A DNA stretch of 64,000 nt from COE1 sp910588595 (GCA_948957135.1 CARDBT010000010.1:1-64000); one strand, 5' to 3'; counted from the stretch's first letter, positions 32,340-40,967 are shown. Made by a program: numbers and translations. Notes: generated by a model from the sequence alone, not told the origin.

Positions 32340-33902
32340 TTATATATTGCTCTTTTTCTGTCTCAGAACCGGCTTGATATTGTACACTTCCGCGAAAAAG
32401 GCAGCGTACTTGTCAAACAGTCCAAACTCCAGCGTCATGTCCGCGTTCGTCTCCACGGTCAGCACCAGCTCGTCATTTTTGTTCACGACTTTCAGTTTGC
32501 TGCATTTTCCCCGGTTGCTCAGATCCAGCCCATCCGAGAGCCGGATGATGGCTGTCAGCTTCGCTATTTTCAGATATGCCTCCCGGTCAAGCGACGCGTT
32601 GTCGTCCATGATATGGTAGTAATCAAATTTTTCTGTCGCGTATTTCACGGTACTCGCCACAACCTCGCGCTCCACGTGGGACAGCCCTATGATCTCCGTC
32701 GCGGTGATAATGTTGTAAGAATTCTCGCCGACGCTCGCCAGGCTGATGAACCTGCCGCAGTCCCCCAGTATCGCCGCAAGCTGCAGAAGCAGCCGGTCAC
32801 GATCCGACAGACCGTGGATCTCCTTCATGCTGTCAAAGATCGTCAGCACGATCATCTCCCGCTCACGGGTGCGGTACTCTCCGCTGTGGTAACGCCTGTT
32901 GATATCCCTCGCGCAGTCGAGAATATCCTGCTCAAAATCATGCGGCATGCTCTCCGCGTCCGACGGCAGCAGGTTGTTCATCTCCGCGTACTCATAGGCG
33001 ATGCCGTCGCACAGGGAGACCCCGGGCGCCCAGAGCATCTCCGCCCCCAGAAGTCTGATCATGTACTTGATCATCAGCGCCGAGAGATGCAGCAGGGCGA
33101 TATTCTCCTGCGCCAGCCCCAGCGACATCGCGATCTCCCTCGCTTTTTTCTTTTTCAGGGAATCCACAAACTCCAGAAAATGCTCTGTGCTGACCTGCCC
33201 CTTCTTGATCGTCTTGATATAATTTCTGTGCACGATCTGCGATACGTAATCATCGACCAGGATCACATTCTGGATTTTCTTATCCCTCACGAACATCTCC
33301 CGGAAGCTGTCGAGACTGTCGCAGACCATCTCCTCCACGATATCTTCAAGCTGGTAGCTCCGGTAAGATACCCGCGCCAGTTCCTCCCGCATGCGGAGCA
33401 CACCCGGTCTGATATTCTGCGACGTGACAAGGCTGTCCTCGTCAAAGAGCGAGATCTGCACGCTCCCGCCGCCGATATCGATAAAAGCTGTACTCTTTTC
33501 TATAATACTCTGGAAATCCTTCACCCTGGACGCCACAGATTTGTAATCGAGAAAACGCTGCTCCGAATTGCTCAGGGCATCGATATGGATCCCCGTCCAT
33601 GTCTCGATCTGGTCTAACAGGATCAGCCTGTTCTGCGATTCCCTGATAGCGCTTGTCCCATAAGCCTTGTAAGCATCCACCTTGTACGATCTCATGACCG
33701 CCATAAATTCGTTCAGCATCCTGCACAGCTCATCTACTCTGTCATTGTTGATCTTTCCCATGAAATATGAGTCTGTCCCGAGCTCGATCCGGTGTCTGAT
33801 ATGATCGATCTCCTTGATGCCGTTTTTGTTCGAAATCTCATATATTTTCATCGCGAGCTCATAGGAGCCCACATCGATCGCCGCAAATGTTTTGTATGCC
33901 AT
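32340..33902 (-). CDS. ppx: Exopolyphosphatase / Ppx-GppA family phosphatase
   Basis: A 520-residue protein with the actin-like phosphatase fold in residues 1-300 (AAIDVGSYELAMKIYEI, YGTSAIRES, FIDIGGGSVQISLF) and a C-terminal HD-like helical domain (LLLQLAAILGDCGRFISL) as in long Ppx proteins. It should remove terminal phosphates from polyphosphate or pppGpp. First gene of the ppx-ppk-maf operon. Confidence 0.92.
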   Translation of the reverse strand: MAYKTFAAIDVGSYELAMKIYEISNKNGIKEIDHIRHRIELGTDSYFMGKINNDRVDELCRMLNEFMAVMRSYKVDAYKAYGTSAIRESQNRLILLDQIETWTGIHIDALSNSEQRFLDYKSVASRVKDFQSIIEKSTAFIDIGGGSVQISLFDEDSLVTSQNIRPGVLRMREELARVSYRSYQLEDIVEEMVCDSLDSFREMFVRDKKIQNVILVDDYVSQIVHRNYIKTIKKGQVSTEHFLEFVDSLKKKKAREIAMSLGLAQENIALLHLSALMIKYMIRLLGAEMLWAPGVSLCDGIAYEYAEMNNLLPSDAESMPHDFEQDILDCARDINRRYHSGEYRTREREMIVLTIFDSMKEIHGLSDRDRLLLQLAAILGDCGRFISLASVGENSYNIITATEIIGLSHVEREVVASTVKYATEKFDYYHIMDDNASLDREAYLKIAKLTAIIRLSDGLDLSNRGKCSKLKVVNKNDELVLTVETNADMTLEFGLFDKYAAFFAEVYNIKPVLRQKKSNI

Positions 33903-33949
33903 AGCTACACCTCTTCCCCCTAAAAAGTATCACTATTTTGTTTTATATG

Positions 33950-35074
33950 TCAATAATTTCCGAGTATCTTCATGTTGTGCGTCTCCTCGCGCAGTCCCCT
34001 GAGCGCATTGCGCACCGCGCTGTCCGAGAGCTTTCCCTCAAAGTCCAGGAAGAACCGGTACTCCCAGTTTCTCCCCGGGATCGGCCTCGACTCGATCTTT
34101 GTCACGTTCAGGCTGTTGTACATCAGATGCGAGAGCGCATGGTACAGTGCACCGCTCTCGTGGCTGACCTCGAAGCACAGGCTGATCTTGGCAGCCTTCT
34201 TTGCAAACACTTTCTGATTCGTGATGATGATAAAGCGTGTCGAGTTGTCCTTCAGATCGTTCACACCCCTCCTGAGAATGTCCAGCCCGTAGATCCTGGC
34301 AGCAGCCTCCCCCGCGATCGCCGCTTGTGTCCTGTCCTTGTCGTCCGCCACCTTCTTCGCCGCAAAAGCATTATTTTTCATGCTGATCTGCTGCCACCCT
34401 GTCTCGAGCAGATAGTGAGCGCTCTGCATCAGGGACTGCGGGTGGGAGTACACCGTCCTGATATCCTCGATCCTGCTGCCCGGCGATGCCATCAGGCAGT
34501 GCTCGATCCTGATGATCTGCTCCCCCACGATATAGTTCTCAAACTCCACGAGCAGGTCATAGATCTCGCTCACGATCCCCGCCGACGAATTCTCGATCGG
34601 CAGCACCGCAAAGTCCGCGCTCCCCTCATCGATCGCAAGCATCGCATCGCGAAATGTGTTGACATTGAAACTATCGACCTCCTCGCCGAAATATTCCATC
34701 ATGGCAGCCTGCGAGTACGCGCCCTCCGCCCCCTGAAACACGACACGGCACTTACCGCAGTCGATATCGCCCATCTCGATGAACGAGAGGCGGCCGCCCC
34801 CGTTGTGCTCCGTGATCTTCTGGTACTGGAGCTTCCTGCTCATCGCCATGATCTGCTCAAACAGATCCCTGATGCCGTGCGCGTTAAATTCATTGTGCGT
34901 CAGCTCGCTGACTGTCTTGAGCTTCTGCTGCTCCCTCTCCTTGTCAAAAACCCTCTTCCCCGTCTCGATCTTATACTCCGCCACCTGGGCACAGATCTCC
35001 ATCCGCTTCTCATAGAGCTCTACGATCCGGCTGTCAATGTCGTCGAGTGTGTCCCTGAGTTCTGTTAAATCCAT
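33950..35074 (-). CDS. pheA: Bifunctional chorismate mutase / prephenate dehydratase
   Basis: A 374-residue P-protein that converts chorismate through prephenate to phenylpyruvate for phenylalanine. Residues 1-90 are the chorismate mutase helices (LDDIDSRIVELYEKRM), about 110-290 the dehydratase (VFQGAEGAYSQAA, LPIENSSAG, DNSTRFIII), and 300-374 the ACT domain with the phenylalanine-binding ESRP. Start ATG at 35074 after AGGAGG. Confidence 0.97.
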   Translation of the reverse strand: MDLTELRDTLDDIDSRIVELYEKRMEICAQVAEYKIETGKRVFDKEREQQKLKTVSELTHNEFNAHGIRDLFEQIMAMSRKLQYQKITEHNGGGRLSFIEMGDIDCGKCRVVFQGAEGAYSQAAMMEYFGEEVDSFNVNTFRDAMLAIDEGSADFAVLPIENSSAGIVSEIYDLLVEFENYIVGEQIIRIEHCLMASPGSRIEDIRTVYSHPQSLMQSAHYLLETGWQQISMKNNAFAAKKVADDKDRTQAAIAGEAAARIYGLDILRRGVNDLKDNSTRFIIITNQKVFAKKAAKISLCFEVSHESGALYHALSHLMYNSLNVTKIESRPIPGRNWEYRFFLDFEGKLSDSAVRNALRGLREETHNMKILGNY

Positions 35075-35120
35075 CGGTCCTGTCCTCCTGTATATCTGCC
35101 TTTGCGCTTTTGTTTTTATT

Positions 35121-35149
35121 AGTATAACACACCAGATAAAGTTTGTAAA
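35121..35149 (-). promoter_or_regulatory. Sigma-A promoter of pheA
   Basis: TTTACA (35149-35144), 17 bases, TATACT (35126-35121); the start is about 40 bases before the ATG. No T-box or leader peptide is visible in this short leader. Confidence 0.7.
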
Positions 35150-35167
35150 AAAATAATACAGAAATCT

Positions 35168-35195
35168 TTGATTTTTCACAAAAATTATTTATAAT
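35168..35195 (+). promoter_or_regulatory. Sigma-A promoter of the DUF5050 gene
   Basis: TTGATT (35168-35173), 16 bases, TATAAT (35190-35195). It is divergent from and close to the pheA promoter. The predicted start near 35202 leaves a leader of about 240 bases. Confidence 0.6.
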
Positions 35196-35201
35196 GTTAT
35201 T

Positions 35202-35444
35202 ATACAGCTGAGTTTGTTCAAAAACTCAAGTACTCCATCCGGTCAGAAGCTGGAACTGCGAGCTGCATGGATCGTGCCGATACCACACAGATACTCGACG
35301 GTGAGGCGGCATTGTCTAGTGATCTAACGACGGTGCCAAACAGGCAGTCCACGATTTGATACCTGACCCGATGAAGTGCCAGCCACACAATAATTTCTGG
35401 ATTGTACGGCTGACTACTCACACAATACATAGGGGGGAAATCCA
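35202..35444 (+). promoter_or_regulatory. Long structured 5' leader of the DUF5050 gene (no gene seen in it)
   Basis: This stretch of about 240 bases has no open frame with a ribosome site. It opens with the hairpin GAGTTT-GTTCAA-AAACTC (35210-35227). CATCCGGTCAG (near 35234) can pair with CTGACCCGATG (near 35363) with one mismatch, closing a ~130-base domain that contains further complementary blocks such as ATCGTG/CACGAT. It ends in AGGGGGG before the ATG. I cannot match it to a known riboswitch class. Confidence 0.4.
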
Positions 35445-36485
35445 ATGAAAAAAAAGGTTATCGCCACAGTCTGCATCATATTTGCAGTACTCTTGATTGC
35501 CAGTGTGGCAGTCATTCAGTATCTCTCTGGCAGGGTCCCGCAAAATCCACCCGGAACAGTGGGAAACACGGCAGGGAATCTCTACAACAACGGGCTTTTC
35601 TGTGAAAATGACGGGTTTGTCTACTTTGCAAACGCATACGATTCCTCATCGCTCTACCGCATGCGTCCGGACGAAACCGAGATGGAAAAAATAGCGTACA
35701 CGGAAGTGTCCAGCATCAATGCAGACGGAAAGTATCTGTATTACTACCAGGGAGGAAGCGGCAGCGGCACCGGGCTTGGTTTCGTCCTGAGCACGACGGG
35801 CATCTATCGCATGAACAAGAGCAAAGCCAGCGACGCTTTCTGTCTTGACCGTGTAAACGGAAAATACGTGCTTCTCGCGGACAACGACATATACTATACA
35901 TGTTCTTCCGATGAAGTCTCGCTGAAAAAAGTGTCTACAGACGGAAAATCCAAGGAGACACTCCTAGAACTCGACATCCTTCCTGTAAGCGTGCAGAACT
36001 CTACTTTCTACTACCTGAACAATGAGGAAAACCTGCACCTGATGGCGCTCGACCTAAAGACCAAGACTTCACGCCAGGTACTCGCCGAAGATGTGTATAT
36101 GCCGATCATCGAGGGCAACACAGTCTACGGTATCGACATCCACGACAACTACTCGCTGATCAGTCTCAATACCACCGACGGCAGCAAAAAGCTGCTTGAC
36201 ACCGGGAGGATCGACCTGATCAACGTGACCGACAGCTATATCTATTACCAGACCTCCGGCAGCACACCACAGTTAAAGCGCATCCGCCGTGATGGATCCG
36301 GCATGGAGGTTGTCGCCGGGGGCGCTTACAGCAATATCAACGCGACCTCACAGTACGTATACTTCACACAGTTTGGCAGCAGCACGCCCATATACAAGAC
36401 ACCTGTCTCCGGTCCCGTGAATGTCACAACATTTGACAGGGCATCACAGGCTGCCACAGCAGAGATCAACAAGAATCTGAAATAA
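35445..36485 (+). CDS. Membrane-anchored beta-propeller protein (DUF5050-type)
   Basis: A 346-residue protein with one N-terminal membrane anchor (VIATVCIIFAVLLIASVAVI) and an extracellular part built of repeated YxY blades (DGFVYFANAYDSSSLYRM, KYLYYYQGG, DSYIYYQTSGS, SQYVYFTQFGS), as in DUF5050 propellers. Role unknown; it may bind wall or sugar ligands. ATG follows AGGGGGGAAATCCA. Translated from a long leader. Confidence 0.82.
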   Translation: MKKKVIATVCIIFAVLLIASVAVIQYLSGRVPQNPPGTVGNTAGNLYNNGLFCENDGFVYFANAYDSSSLYRMRPDETEMEKIAYTEVSSINADGKYLYYYQGGSGSGTGLGFVLSTTGIYRMNKSKASDAFCLDRVNGKYVLLADNDIYYTCSSDEVSLKKVSTDGKSKETLLELDILPVSVQNSTFYYLNNEENLHLMALDLKTKTSRQVLAEDVYMPIIEGNTVYGIDIHDNYSLISLNTTDGSKKLLDTGRIDLINVTDSYIYYQTSGSTPQLKRIRRDGSGMEVVAGGAYSNINATSQYVYFTQFGSSTPIYKTPVSGPVNVTTFDRASQAATAEINKNLK

Positions 36486-36516
36486 AAATATTGGTAAATT
36501 TATCAAAAAAATGAAT

Positions 36517-36579
36517 AAGGTAAAGGAATTCCGGTTATGCTGATAGCATGAAAAAAACGATGATTCCTTTACCTTTTTT
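36517..36579 (+). promoter_or_regulatory. Terminator-like hairpin overlapping a ribosome site and start codon
   Basis: AAGGTAAAGGAAT (36517-36529) is perfectly complementary to ATTCCTTTACCTT (36563-36575), which is followed by T4, giving TTTTTTT in all. The first arm holds the only AAAGGA ribosome site for the next gene; the second arm lies in codons 6-10 of that gene. A 4-codon frame (ATG CTG ATA GCA TGA) also sits in the loop and overlaps the next start by ATGA. Confidence 0.55.
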
Positions 36580-37009
36580 TAATTGTTCTGAATATCATGA
36601 CAGACTGATCGGCAATTTTATCAAGTGCGGCACGATCGGATGGTGTATGGAGATCACCTTCACCGCTCTTGGCGCGCTGAGAAGGCGCGAACTGCCGCTT
36701 GTCGGACAGACCTCCCTCTGGATGTTCCCCATCTATGGCTGTGCGGCCATCTTCAAGCCTGTGTTTGCCCTGCTGAAACACTGTCATCTGGCATTGCGCG
36801 GCACGATCTATGCACTGTCAATCTTTGGCGCAGAATATGCCAGCGGGCGCTTCCTATCGACACATGGGCTGTGTCCATGGAACTATGATCGCCACCACTG
36901 GCATATAAACGGACTGATCCGCATTGACTATTTTCCTTTCTGGTTTCTGGCAGGACTTTTATTTGAACACATATTGACCAGACACACACAGCCTGCGGAC
37001 GCCTCATGA
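36548..37009 (+). CDS. CmpB-like putative ABC-transporter membrane protein (PF06541 type)
   Basis: A 153-residue membrane protein with the family blocks FIKCGTIGWCMEITFTAL, TSLWMFPIYG, LRGTIYALSIFGAEY, GLCPWNYD and RIDYFPFWFLAGLLFEH; four hydrophobic helices. Transport has not been shown for the family despite the name. The start is uncertain because its ribosome site is inside the hairpin described above. A relative is encoded at 45885-46745. Confidence 0.8.
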   Translation: MKKTMIPLPFFNCSEYHDRLIGNFIKCGTIGWCMEITFTALGALRRRELPLVGQTSLWMFPIYGCAAIFKPVFALLKHCHLALRGTIYALSIFGAEYASGRFLSTHGLCPWNYDRHHWHINGLIRIDYFPFWFLAGLLFEHILTRHTQPADAS

Positions 37010-37022
37010 TCCGTCCGCAAAC

Positions 37023-38543
37023 TTAGCCAGGCAGAAACTGCTGATACATTGCCACATGATCATTGATACAGCGAGCCGGATCATTGGAGTGCGCTGTCAC
37101 GCAGATATAGACCTTTCCGTCGTTGCCGACACTCAGGCTCGCCGCACAATTCCCGGACTGATCCACAAACCCCGTCTTGGCACAGAGTACTTCCCCATGT
37201 GTGTCCTTGTCCTCAATCCTTCTGAGAAACAGATTGGACAAGTTAAGCCCCTCAGGGTGCTGTTCTGTGACAGTGGTCTTGTAAGTGCGCGCGCCGAGTA
37301 CCTCCCTGCAGTAACTGTTATTATATGCAGCTTTCAATATGACAGCTATGTCATAAACTGTACTGTAATGATCCTCGTCATAGATACCCACACAGTTTGT
37401 GAAATGCGTCGTTCCAGACAGCCCCAGCTCCTCTAGTTTCTCATTCATCAACTCGACAAATGCCTCCTGTGAACCTGCCACATAGACAGCCAGCGCCACT
37501 GCCGCCTCCCCGCCGGACGGAAGCACTGTACCATAAAAAAGATCGTTGACTGTGACTGTCTCCCCAACCTCAAAGCCGGCTGGAGAACATTTGTTCACAA
37601 AGCTATAGTCTATGATATCCTGTGTAATCTCAAATGTATCGTCGGAATCTATGATGTGCTCCGCAGCGACAAGAACTGTGAGGATCTTCGTCATGGACGC
37701 CGGCGGAATGCGGGTATCGGCGCCTCTCTGTCCCAGGATCTTCCCTGCCTCCACATCGATAAAGACCGCGTTCTCACTCACGACCTCGCTGTCCGGCGGC
37801 ACTGTCGTCTCATCTGCGGACGCAGTCAGCGGCGGTTCACTGCTCTTTCCCCCGAGTGTCCTGACAATGAGCGTATCCGCCAGCGCAAGCTCTTCCCCGA
37901 TGATATCCGCAATAGTATTGTCGACATAACAGCCGGCGATGTTCAGATCGCTGGCATATGTTATCTCTTTTTTCGAACTGTCCTTACCGGAACTGCTGCC
38001 GGGATCGTCCTGATCTGCGTTACTCTCATCTGTACTGACGGCATTGGAGCTTTCTTCATCCGAAGAACTGTCGACTGCACTTCCTTCGTCCTTATCACCG
38101 TTCCCCAAGCTGCCTACATCCAGAACTATCTCATTGTGCTGTCTGTCCTGCTGCCGTTCATGTCTCTTGACCAGCCTTTTGATACCGATTCCCGCCAGGA
38201 TCACACAAACGGCAAAAACAACGGCACAGGGCAGCATCAGTCTTCGCATCTGCTCCTGCCGCTTTTTCCTGCGCCGCATTTCCTTCACACGCTGACGGCG
38301 GCGGGCTTCGCGTTCTTTTTCCGCCGTTTCCGAATCATCAGCGTCATGGCTGTCTGCAATGTCTTCGCTCTCATTTTCCTTTCCAACCACCTTGCCGCCA
38401 AAATACGTTTCCGCCAGGACTGCCGCGATCTCCTCAGCACTAAGCTGTGCCACATCGCGGCTATTTTGAGCTTTATCCTGAAAGCGCTCCATGGATTTTG
38501 GGTCATCTGTGTACTGGTCTCCATTATTGTATTTATTCGGCAT
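37023..38543 (-). CDS. D-alanyl-D-alanine carboxypeptidase (DacF/PBP5-like) with long cytosolic N-terminus
   Basis: A 506-residue penicillin-binding protein that trims the last D-Ala from peptidoglycan stems. Catalytic motifs: PPASMTKILT (SxxK, Ser about 283), PSGGEAAVA (SxN position) and CAKTGFVD (KTG). A ~100-residue charged cytosolic N-terminus ends in a Lys/Arg block (RRRKKRQEQMRR), then one membrane helix (about 102-122), then a Ser/Asp-rich linker of ~70 residues (SSSDEESSNAVSTDES) reaching across the wall. The family usually has only a signal peptide. It overlaps the upstream PH-domain gene by 11 bases. Confidence 0.9.
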   Translation of the reverse strand: MPNKYNNGDQYTDDPKSMERFQDKAQNSRDVAQLSAEEIAAVLAETYFGGKVVGKENESEDIADSHDADDSETAEKEREARRRQRVKEMRRRKKRQEQMRRLMLPCAVVFAVCVILAGIGIKRLVKRHERQQDRQHNEIVLDVGSLGNGDKDEGSAVDSSSDEESSNAVSTDESNADQDDPGSSSGKDSSKKEITYASDLNIAGCYVDNTIADIIGEELALADTLIVRTLGGKSSEPPLTASADETTVPPDSEVVSENAVFIDVEAGKILGQRGADTRIPPASMTKILTVLVAAEHIIDSDDTFEITQDIIDYSFVNKCSPAGFEVGETVTVNDLFYGTVLPSGGEAAVALAVYVAGSQEAFVELMNEKLEELGLSGTTHFTNCVGIYDEDHYSTVYDIAVILKAAYNNSYCREVLGARTYKTTVTEQHPEGLNLSNLFLRRIEDKDTHGEVLCAKTGFVDQSGNCAASLSVGNDGKVYICVTAHSNDPARCINDHVAMYQQFLPG

Positions 38544-38898
38544 CGTCTACCTCGACTGCGCCGATGTCAAGCGTGTTCAGGGTGCGGCGCTTTCTCCTGT
38601 CCTCCTCAGATTTTTCCAGAATGAACTGCTTCACAGCCTTAGCGTTTTTGATGTGCTGAATCAACAGCAACGGACTTGTGACATCACCTGTATGACACAC
38701 GATCGTTCCAAGCCCAAATATTCTTTCGATCAGTGAACTCTTAAGAGTAACGTCCTGCACTTTGTACATGTAGCAGTCGTTCTCCTCCCTGTTCAAAAAA
38801 CCTGTGTTAACCGTAATGACATCCTCTTTGATCGTATATACCGTAAAGGTAAATGGAAGTCCAAAGAACAACCACCGTTTTCTCTCTTTAAATTCCAT
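38533..38898 (-). CDS. Small bacterial PH-domain protein
   Basis: A 121-residue protein with a short hydrophobic start (WLFFGLPFTFTVYTI) and a bPH2-type fold (VITVNTGFLNREENDCYMYKVQDV, GTIVCHTGDVTSPLLLIQHI). The tail is strongly charged (EKSEEDRRKRR). Likely membrane-associated. ATG at 38898 after AGGAGAAATACA. Its end overlaps the carboxypeptidase start, which suggests coupled translation and perhaps a joint envelope role. Confidence 0.75.
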   Translation of the reverse strand: MEFKERKRWLFFGLPFTFTVYTIKEDVITVNTGFLNREENDCYMYKVQDVTLKSSLIERIFGLGTIVCHTGDVTSPLLLIQHIKNAKAVKQFILEKSEEDRRKRRTLNTLDIGAVEVDDAE

Positions 38899-38914
38899 TG
38901 TATTTCTCCTCACA

Positions 38915-38956
38915 CAAGGTGTAGAAGCCCAGCCTTCGCTGAACCTATACACCTTG
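38915..38956 (-). promoter_or_regulatory. Hairpin between gpmI and the PH-domain gene
   Basis: CAAGGTGTA and TACACCTTG close a stem with an inner CAGC/GCTG hairpin. On the minus strand it lies 17 bases upstream of the PH-domain start codon and lacks a T-run, so it may stop decay or shape translation rather than terminate. Confidence 0.4.
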
Positions 38957-39017
38957 CTCTTTTCCAGCACCGATACTTCTTGCTATTCAGACAGCTGCTG
39001 CACAGCCTGCCGCCTGT

Positions 39018-40559
39018 CTACTTGCGCACCAGCAGCGACTTGCCAGTCATCTCCGCCGGCTGCTGCATTCCCATCGTCTCGATCAGTGTCGGTACGATAT
39101 CTGCCAGGCAGCCGCCCTCCCGCAATGTGTACGCCGGATCATAGTTCACGAGGATAAACGGAACCGGATTCGTCGTGTGCGCCGTGAACGGAGCACCTGT
39201 CTCATAGTCCACAAGCTGTTCCGCATTGCCGTGGTCCGCGCAGATGAACATGGTGCCGTTCACCTCCAGGATCGCATCAACTGCCTTTCCGACACACTCG
39301 TCAACTGCCTCGACCGCCTTGATCGCAGCCTCCTCAACGCCTGTATGTCCCACCATGTCGGGATTTGCAAAATTGATGATGATGACATCATACTTGCCGG
39401 ACCGGATCGCTTCCGTGAGCTTGTCGCAGACTGTGTAAGCACTCATCTCCGGTTTCAGGTCATAGGTCGCCACCTCCTTCGGCGAAGGCACGAGCACCCT
39501 GTCCTCACCCTCGTTCGGCTCCTCCACGCCGCCGTTGAAGAAGAATGTCACATGGGCATACTTCTCCGTCTCCGCAATCCTCGCCTGCGTCATCTTGTTC
39601 GCCGCAAGCCACTCGCCAAAGGTATTCGTCACCGAAATCTTGTGGAATGCGACAGACTTGTTCGGGATCGTCGGATCATAGTCTGAGAAGCAGACGTATT
39701 TCAGATCCAGGCGCTTTCTGTCAAATCCCTTGAAATCATCATCGCAGAACGCCCTTGTGATCTCCCTAGCGCGATCCGGTCTGAAATTAAAGAAAATGAC
39801 CGAATCGCCGTCCTTGATCGTCGCGATCGCCTTGCCGTTCTCCGCCACCACAGTCGGAAGTACAAACTCGTCTGTCTTGTCATTGTCGTAGGACTGCTGT
39901 ATTGCAGCCGGACCGGACGCTGCCTGCTCGCCAATGCCCGCCGTCATTGCCTCGTAAGCCTTCTGCACGCGGTCATAGTTATTGTCTCTGTCCATCGCAT
40001 AATAGCGTCCCATTACAGAGGCGATCTTTCCGACGCCGATCTCCGCCATCTTTTCCTCAAGCTGCTCCGCAAAGCCTTTGCCCGATGCTGGGGGCGTGTC
40101 GCGGCCGTCGAGGAAACAGTGCACATAAACCTCTGACAGTCCGTTTCTCTTTGCCAGTTCCAACAGTCCGTACAGATGTGTGTTGTGGCTGTGTACACCG
40201 CCGTCCGATAACAGTCCGAACAGATGAAGCGCTGCGTTTTTTGCCTTGCAGTTCTCCACCGCCTCCATCAGCGCAGGATTCTCAAAGAACGTGCCATCCT
40301 GGATCTCTTTTGTAATCCTGGTAAGCTCCTGATAGACGATTCTTCCTGCACCCATATTTAAGTGTCCTACCTCTGAGTTGCCCATCTGCCCATCGGGAAG
40401 TCCTACCGCCATGCCGCTCGCATTTCCCCTCACAAATGGATACTCCTTCATCAGCCTGTCCATCACAGGCGTCTTTCCAATCGCCACAGCATTGTGTTCT
40501 GTCTTTTCATTTAATCCATAACCGTCAAGAATCATTAACACGGTCGTCTTCTTGCTCAT
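39018..40559 (-). CDS. gpmI: 2,3-bisphosphoglycerate-independent phosphoglycerate mutase
   Basis: A 513-residue alkaline-phosphatase-fold mutase that interconverts 3- and 2-phosphoglycerate in glycolysis, using Mn and a phosphoserine. Features: LMILDGYGLNEKTEHNA, the nucleophile Ser in MGNSEVGHLNMGAGR, HCFLDGRDTPPASG, RADRDNN-like YAMDRDNNYDR, and the metal block ADHGNAEQ. Length is normal. It stands alone, not in a gap-pgk-tpi operon. Confidence 0.97.
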   Translation of the reverse strand: MSKKTTVLMILDGYGLNEKTEHNAVAIGKTPVMDRLMKEYPFVRGNASGMAVGLPDGQMGNSEVGHLNMGAGRIVYQELTRITKEIQDGTFFENPALMEAVENCKAKNAALHLFGLLSDGGVHSHNTHLYGLLELAKRNGLSEVYVHCFLDGRDTPPASGKGFAEQLEEKMAEIGVGKIASVMGRYYAMDRDNNYDRVQKAYEAMTAGIGEQAASGPAAIQQSYDNDKTDEFVLPTVVAENGKAIATIKDGDSVIFFNFRPDRAREITRAFCDDDFKGFDRKRLDLKYVCFSDYDPTIPNKSVAFHKISVTNTFGEWLAANKMTQARIAETEKYAHVTFFFNGGVEEPNEGEDRVLVPSPKEVATYDLKPEMSAYTVCDKLTEAIRSGKYDVIIINFANPDMVGHTGVEEAAIKAVEAVDECVGKAVDAILEVNGTMFICADHGNAEQLVDYETGAPFTAHTTNPVPFILVNYDPAYTLREGGCLADIVPTLIETMGMQQPAEMTGKSLLVRK

Positions 40560-40709
40560 TTCTCATTCTCCTTTTCCATATCTATATTTTAGTAATGCAT
40601 GATAAACCAATACACTCGTTTCAAGTATACACTTTTTTCCAGACATACGCAATAAGGAACTGTTCAAAAAATGCGCCAGAATATTCCTGACGGAACTGTA
40701 AATAAATAG

Positions 40710-40738
40710 TTGACAACCATCAAAAATGAGAGTATCTT
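40710..40738 (+). promoter_or_regulatory. Sigma-A promoter of the exporter operon leader
   Basis: Consensus TTGACA (40710-40715), 17 bases, TATCTT (40733-40738). Transcription should start near 40745 and first cross the leader peptide and attenuator. Confidence 0.75.
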
Positions 40739-40785
40739 AGATGAAGTAACCATTTGTTGCATTTGTTGGAAAAGAATAACAAGTG

Positions 40786-40967
40786 CCATGCAGGAAAGGA
40801 GGTAATCATATGTTAAATAAGTTCAAAGGAAAGACAACAAATCAGTTAATGACGTTTTTAATAGTAAAATTATCTCCGGGGTATATTGTATCTGAGTAAA
40901 ATGTACTTTATAAACGATGATCGCATGATCATTTGACCTCATGGTGATTTTACCATGAGGTTTTTTT
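40786..40967 (+). promoter_or_regulatory. Transcription attenuator in front of the ABC exporter
   Basis: The terminator is ACCTCATGGT-GATTTT-ACCATGAGGT (40936-40961) followed by T6, a perfect 10-bp stem. Its 5' arm can instead pair with CCATGCAGG (40786-40794), just upstream of the leader-peptide ribosome site: eight pairs with one bulged C. Ribosomes on the leader peptide (40810-40899) can therefore be expected to decide which pairing forms. A small TGATC-GCAT-GATCA hairpin precedes the terminator. Confidence 0.65.
40810..40899 (+). CDS. 29-residue leader peptide (BmrB-like)
   Basis: ATG at 40810 preceded by a near-perfect AAAGGAGG. The peptide starts MLNKFKGKTT, has a hydrophobic core MTFLIV and ends KLSPGYIVSE. 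It stops 36 bases before an intrinsic terminator, and 126 bases before a heterodimeric multidrug exporter. This layout matches the B. subtilis bmrB-bmrCD arrangement, where drug-slowed translation of a leader lets transcription continue. The FLIV block recalls hydrophobic stall motifs in macrolide leader peptides, but that is speculation. Confidence 0.65.
   Translation: MLNKFKGKTTNQLMTFLIVKLSPGYIVSE

Noticed and set aside
35202..35444. T-box leader for pheA or the propeller gene
   Set aside because: No GGTGGNACCGCG-type T-loop bulge or specifier stem, and the leader faces away from pheA.
40640..40700. Second MITE copy near GGAACTGTTCAAAAAAT
   Set aside because: It shares only a few bases with the 2356-2580 ends and has no matching inverted end.
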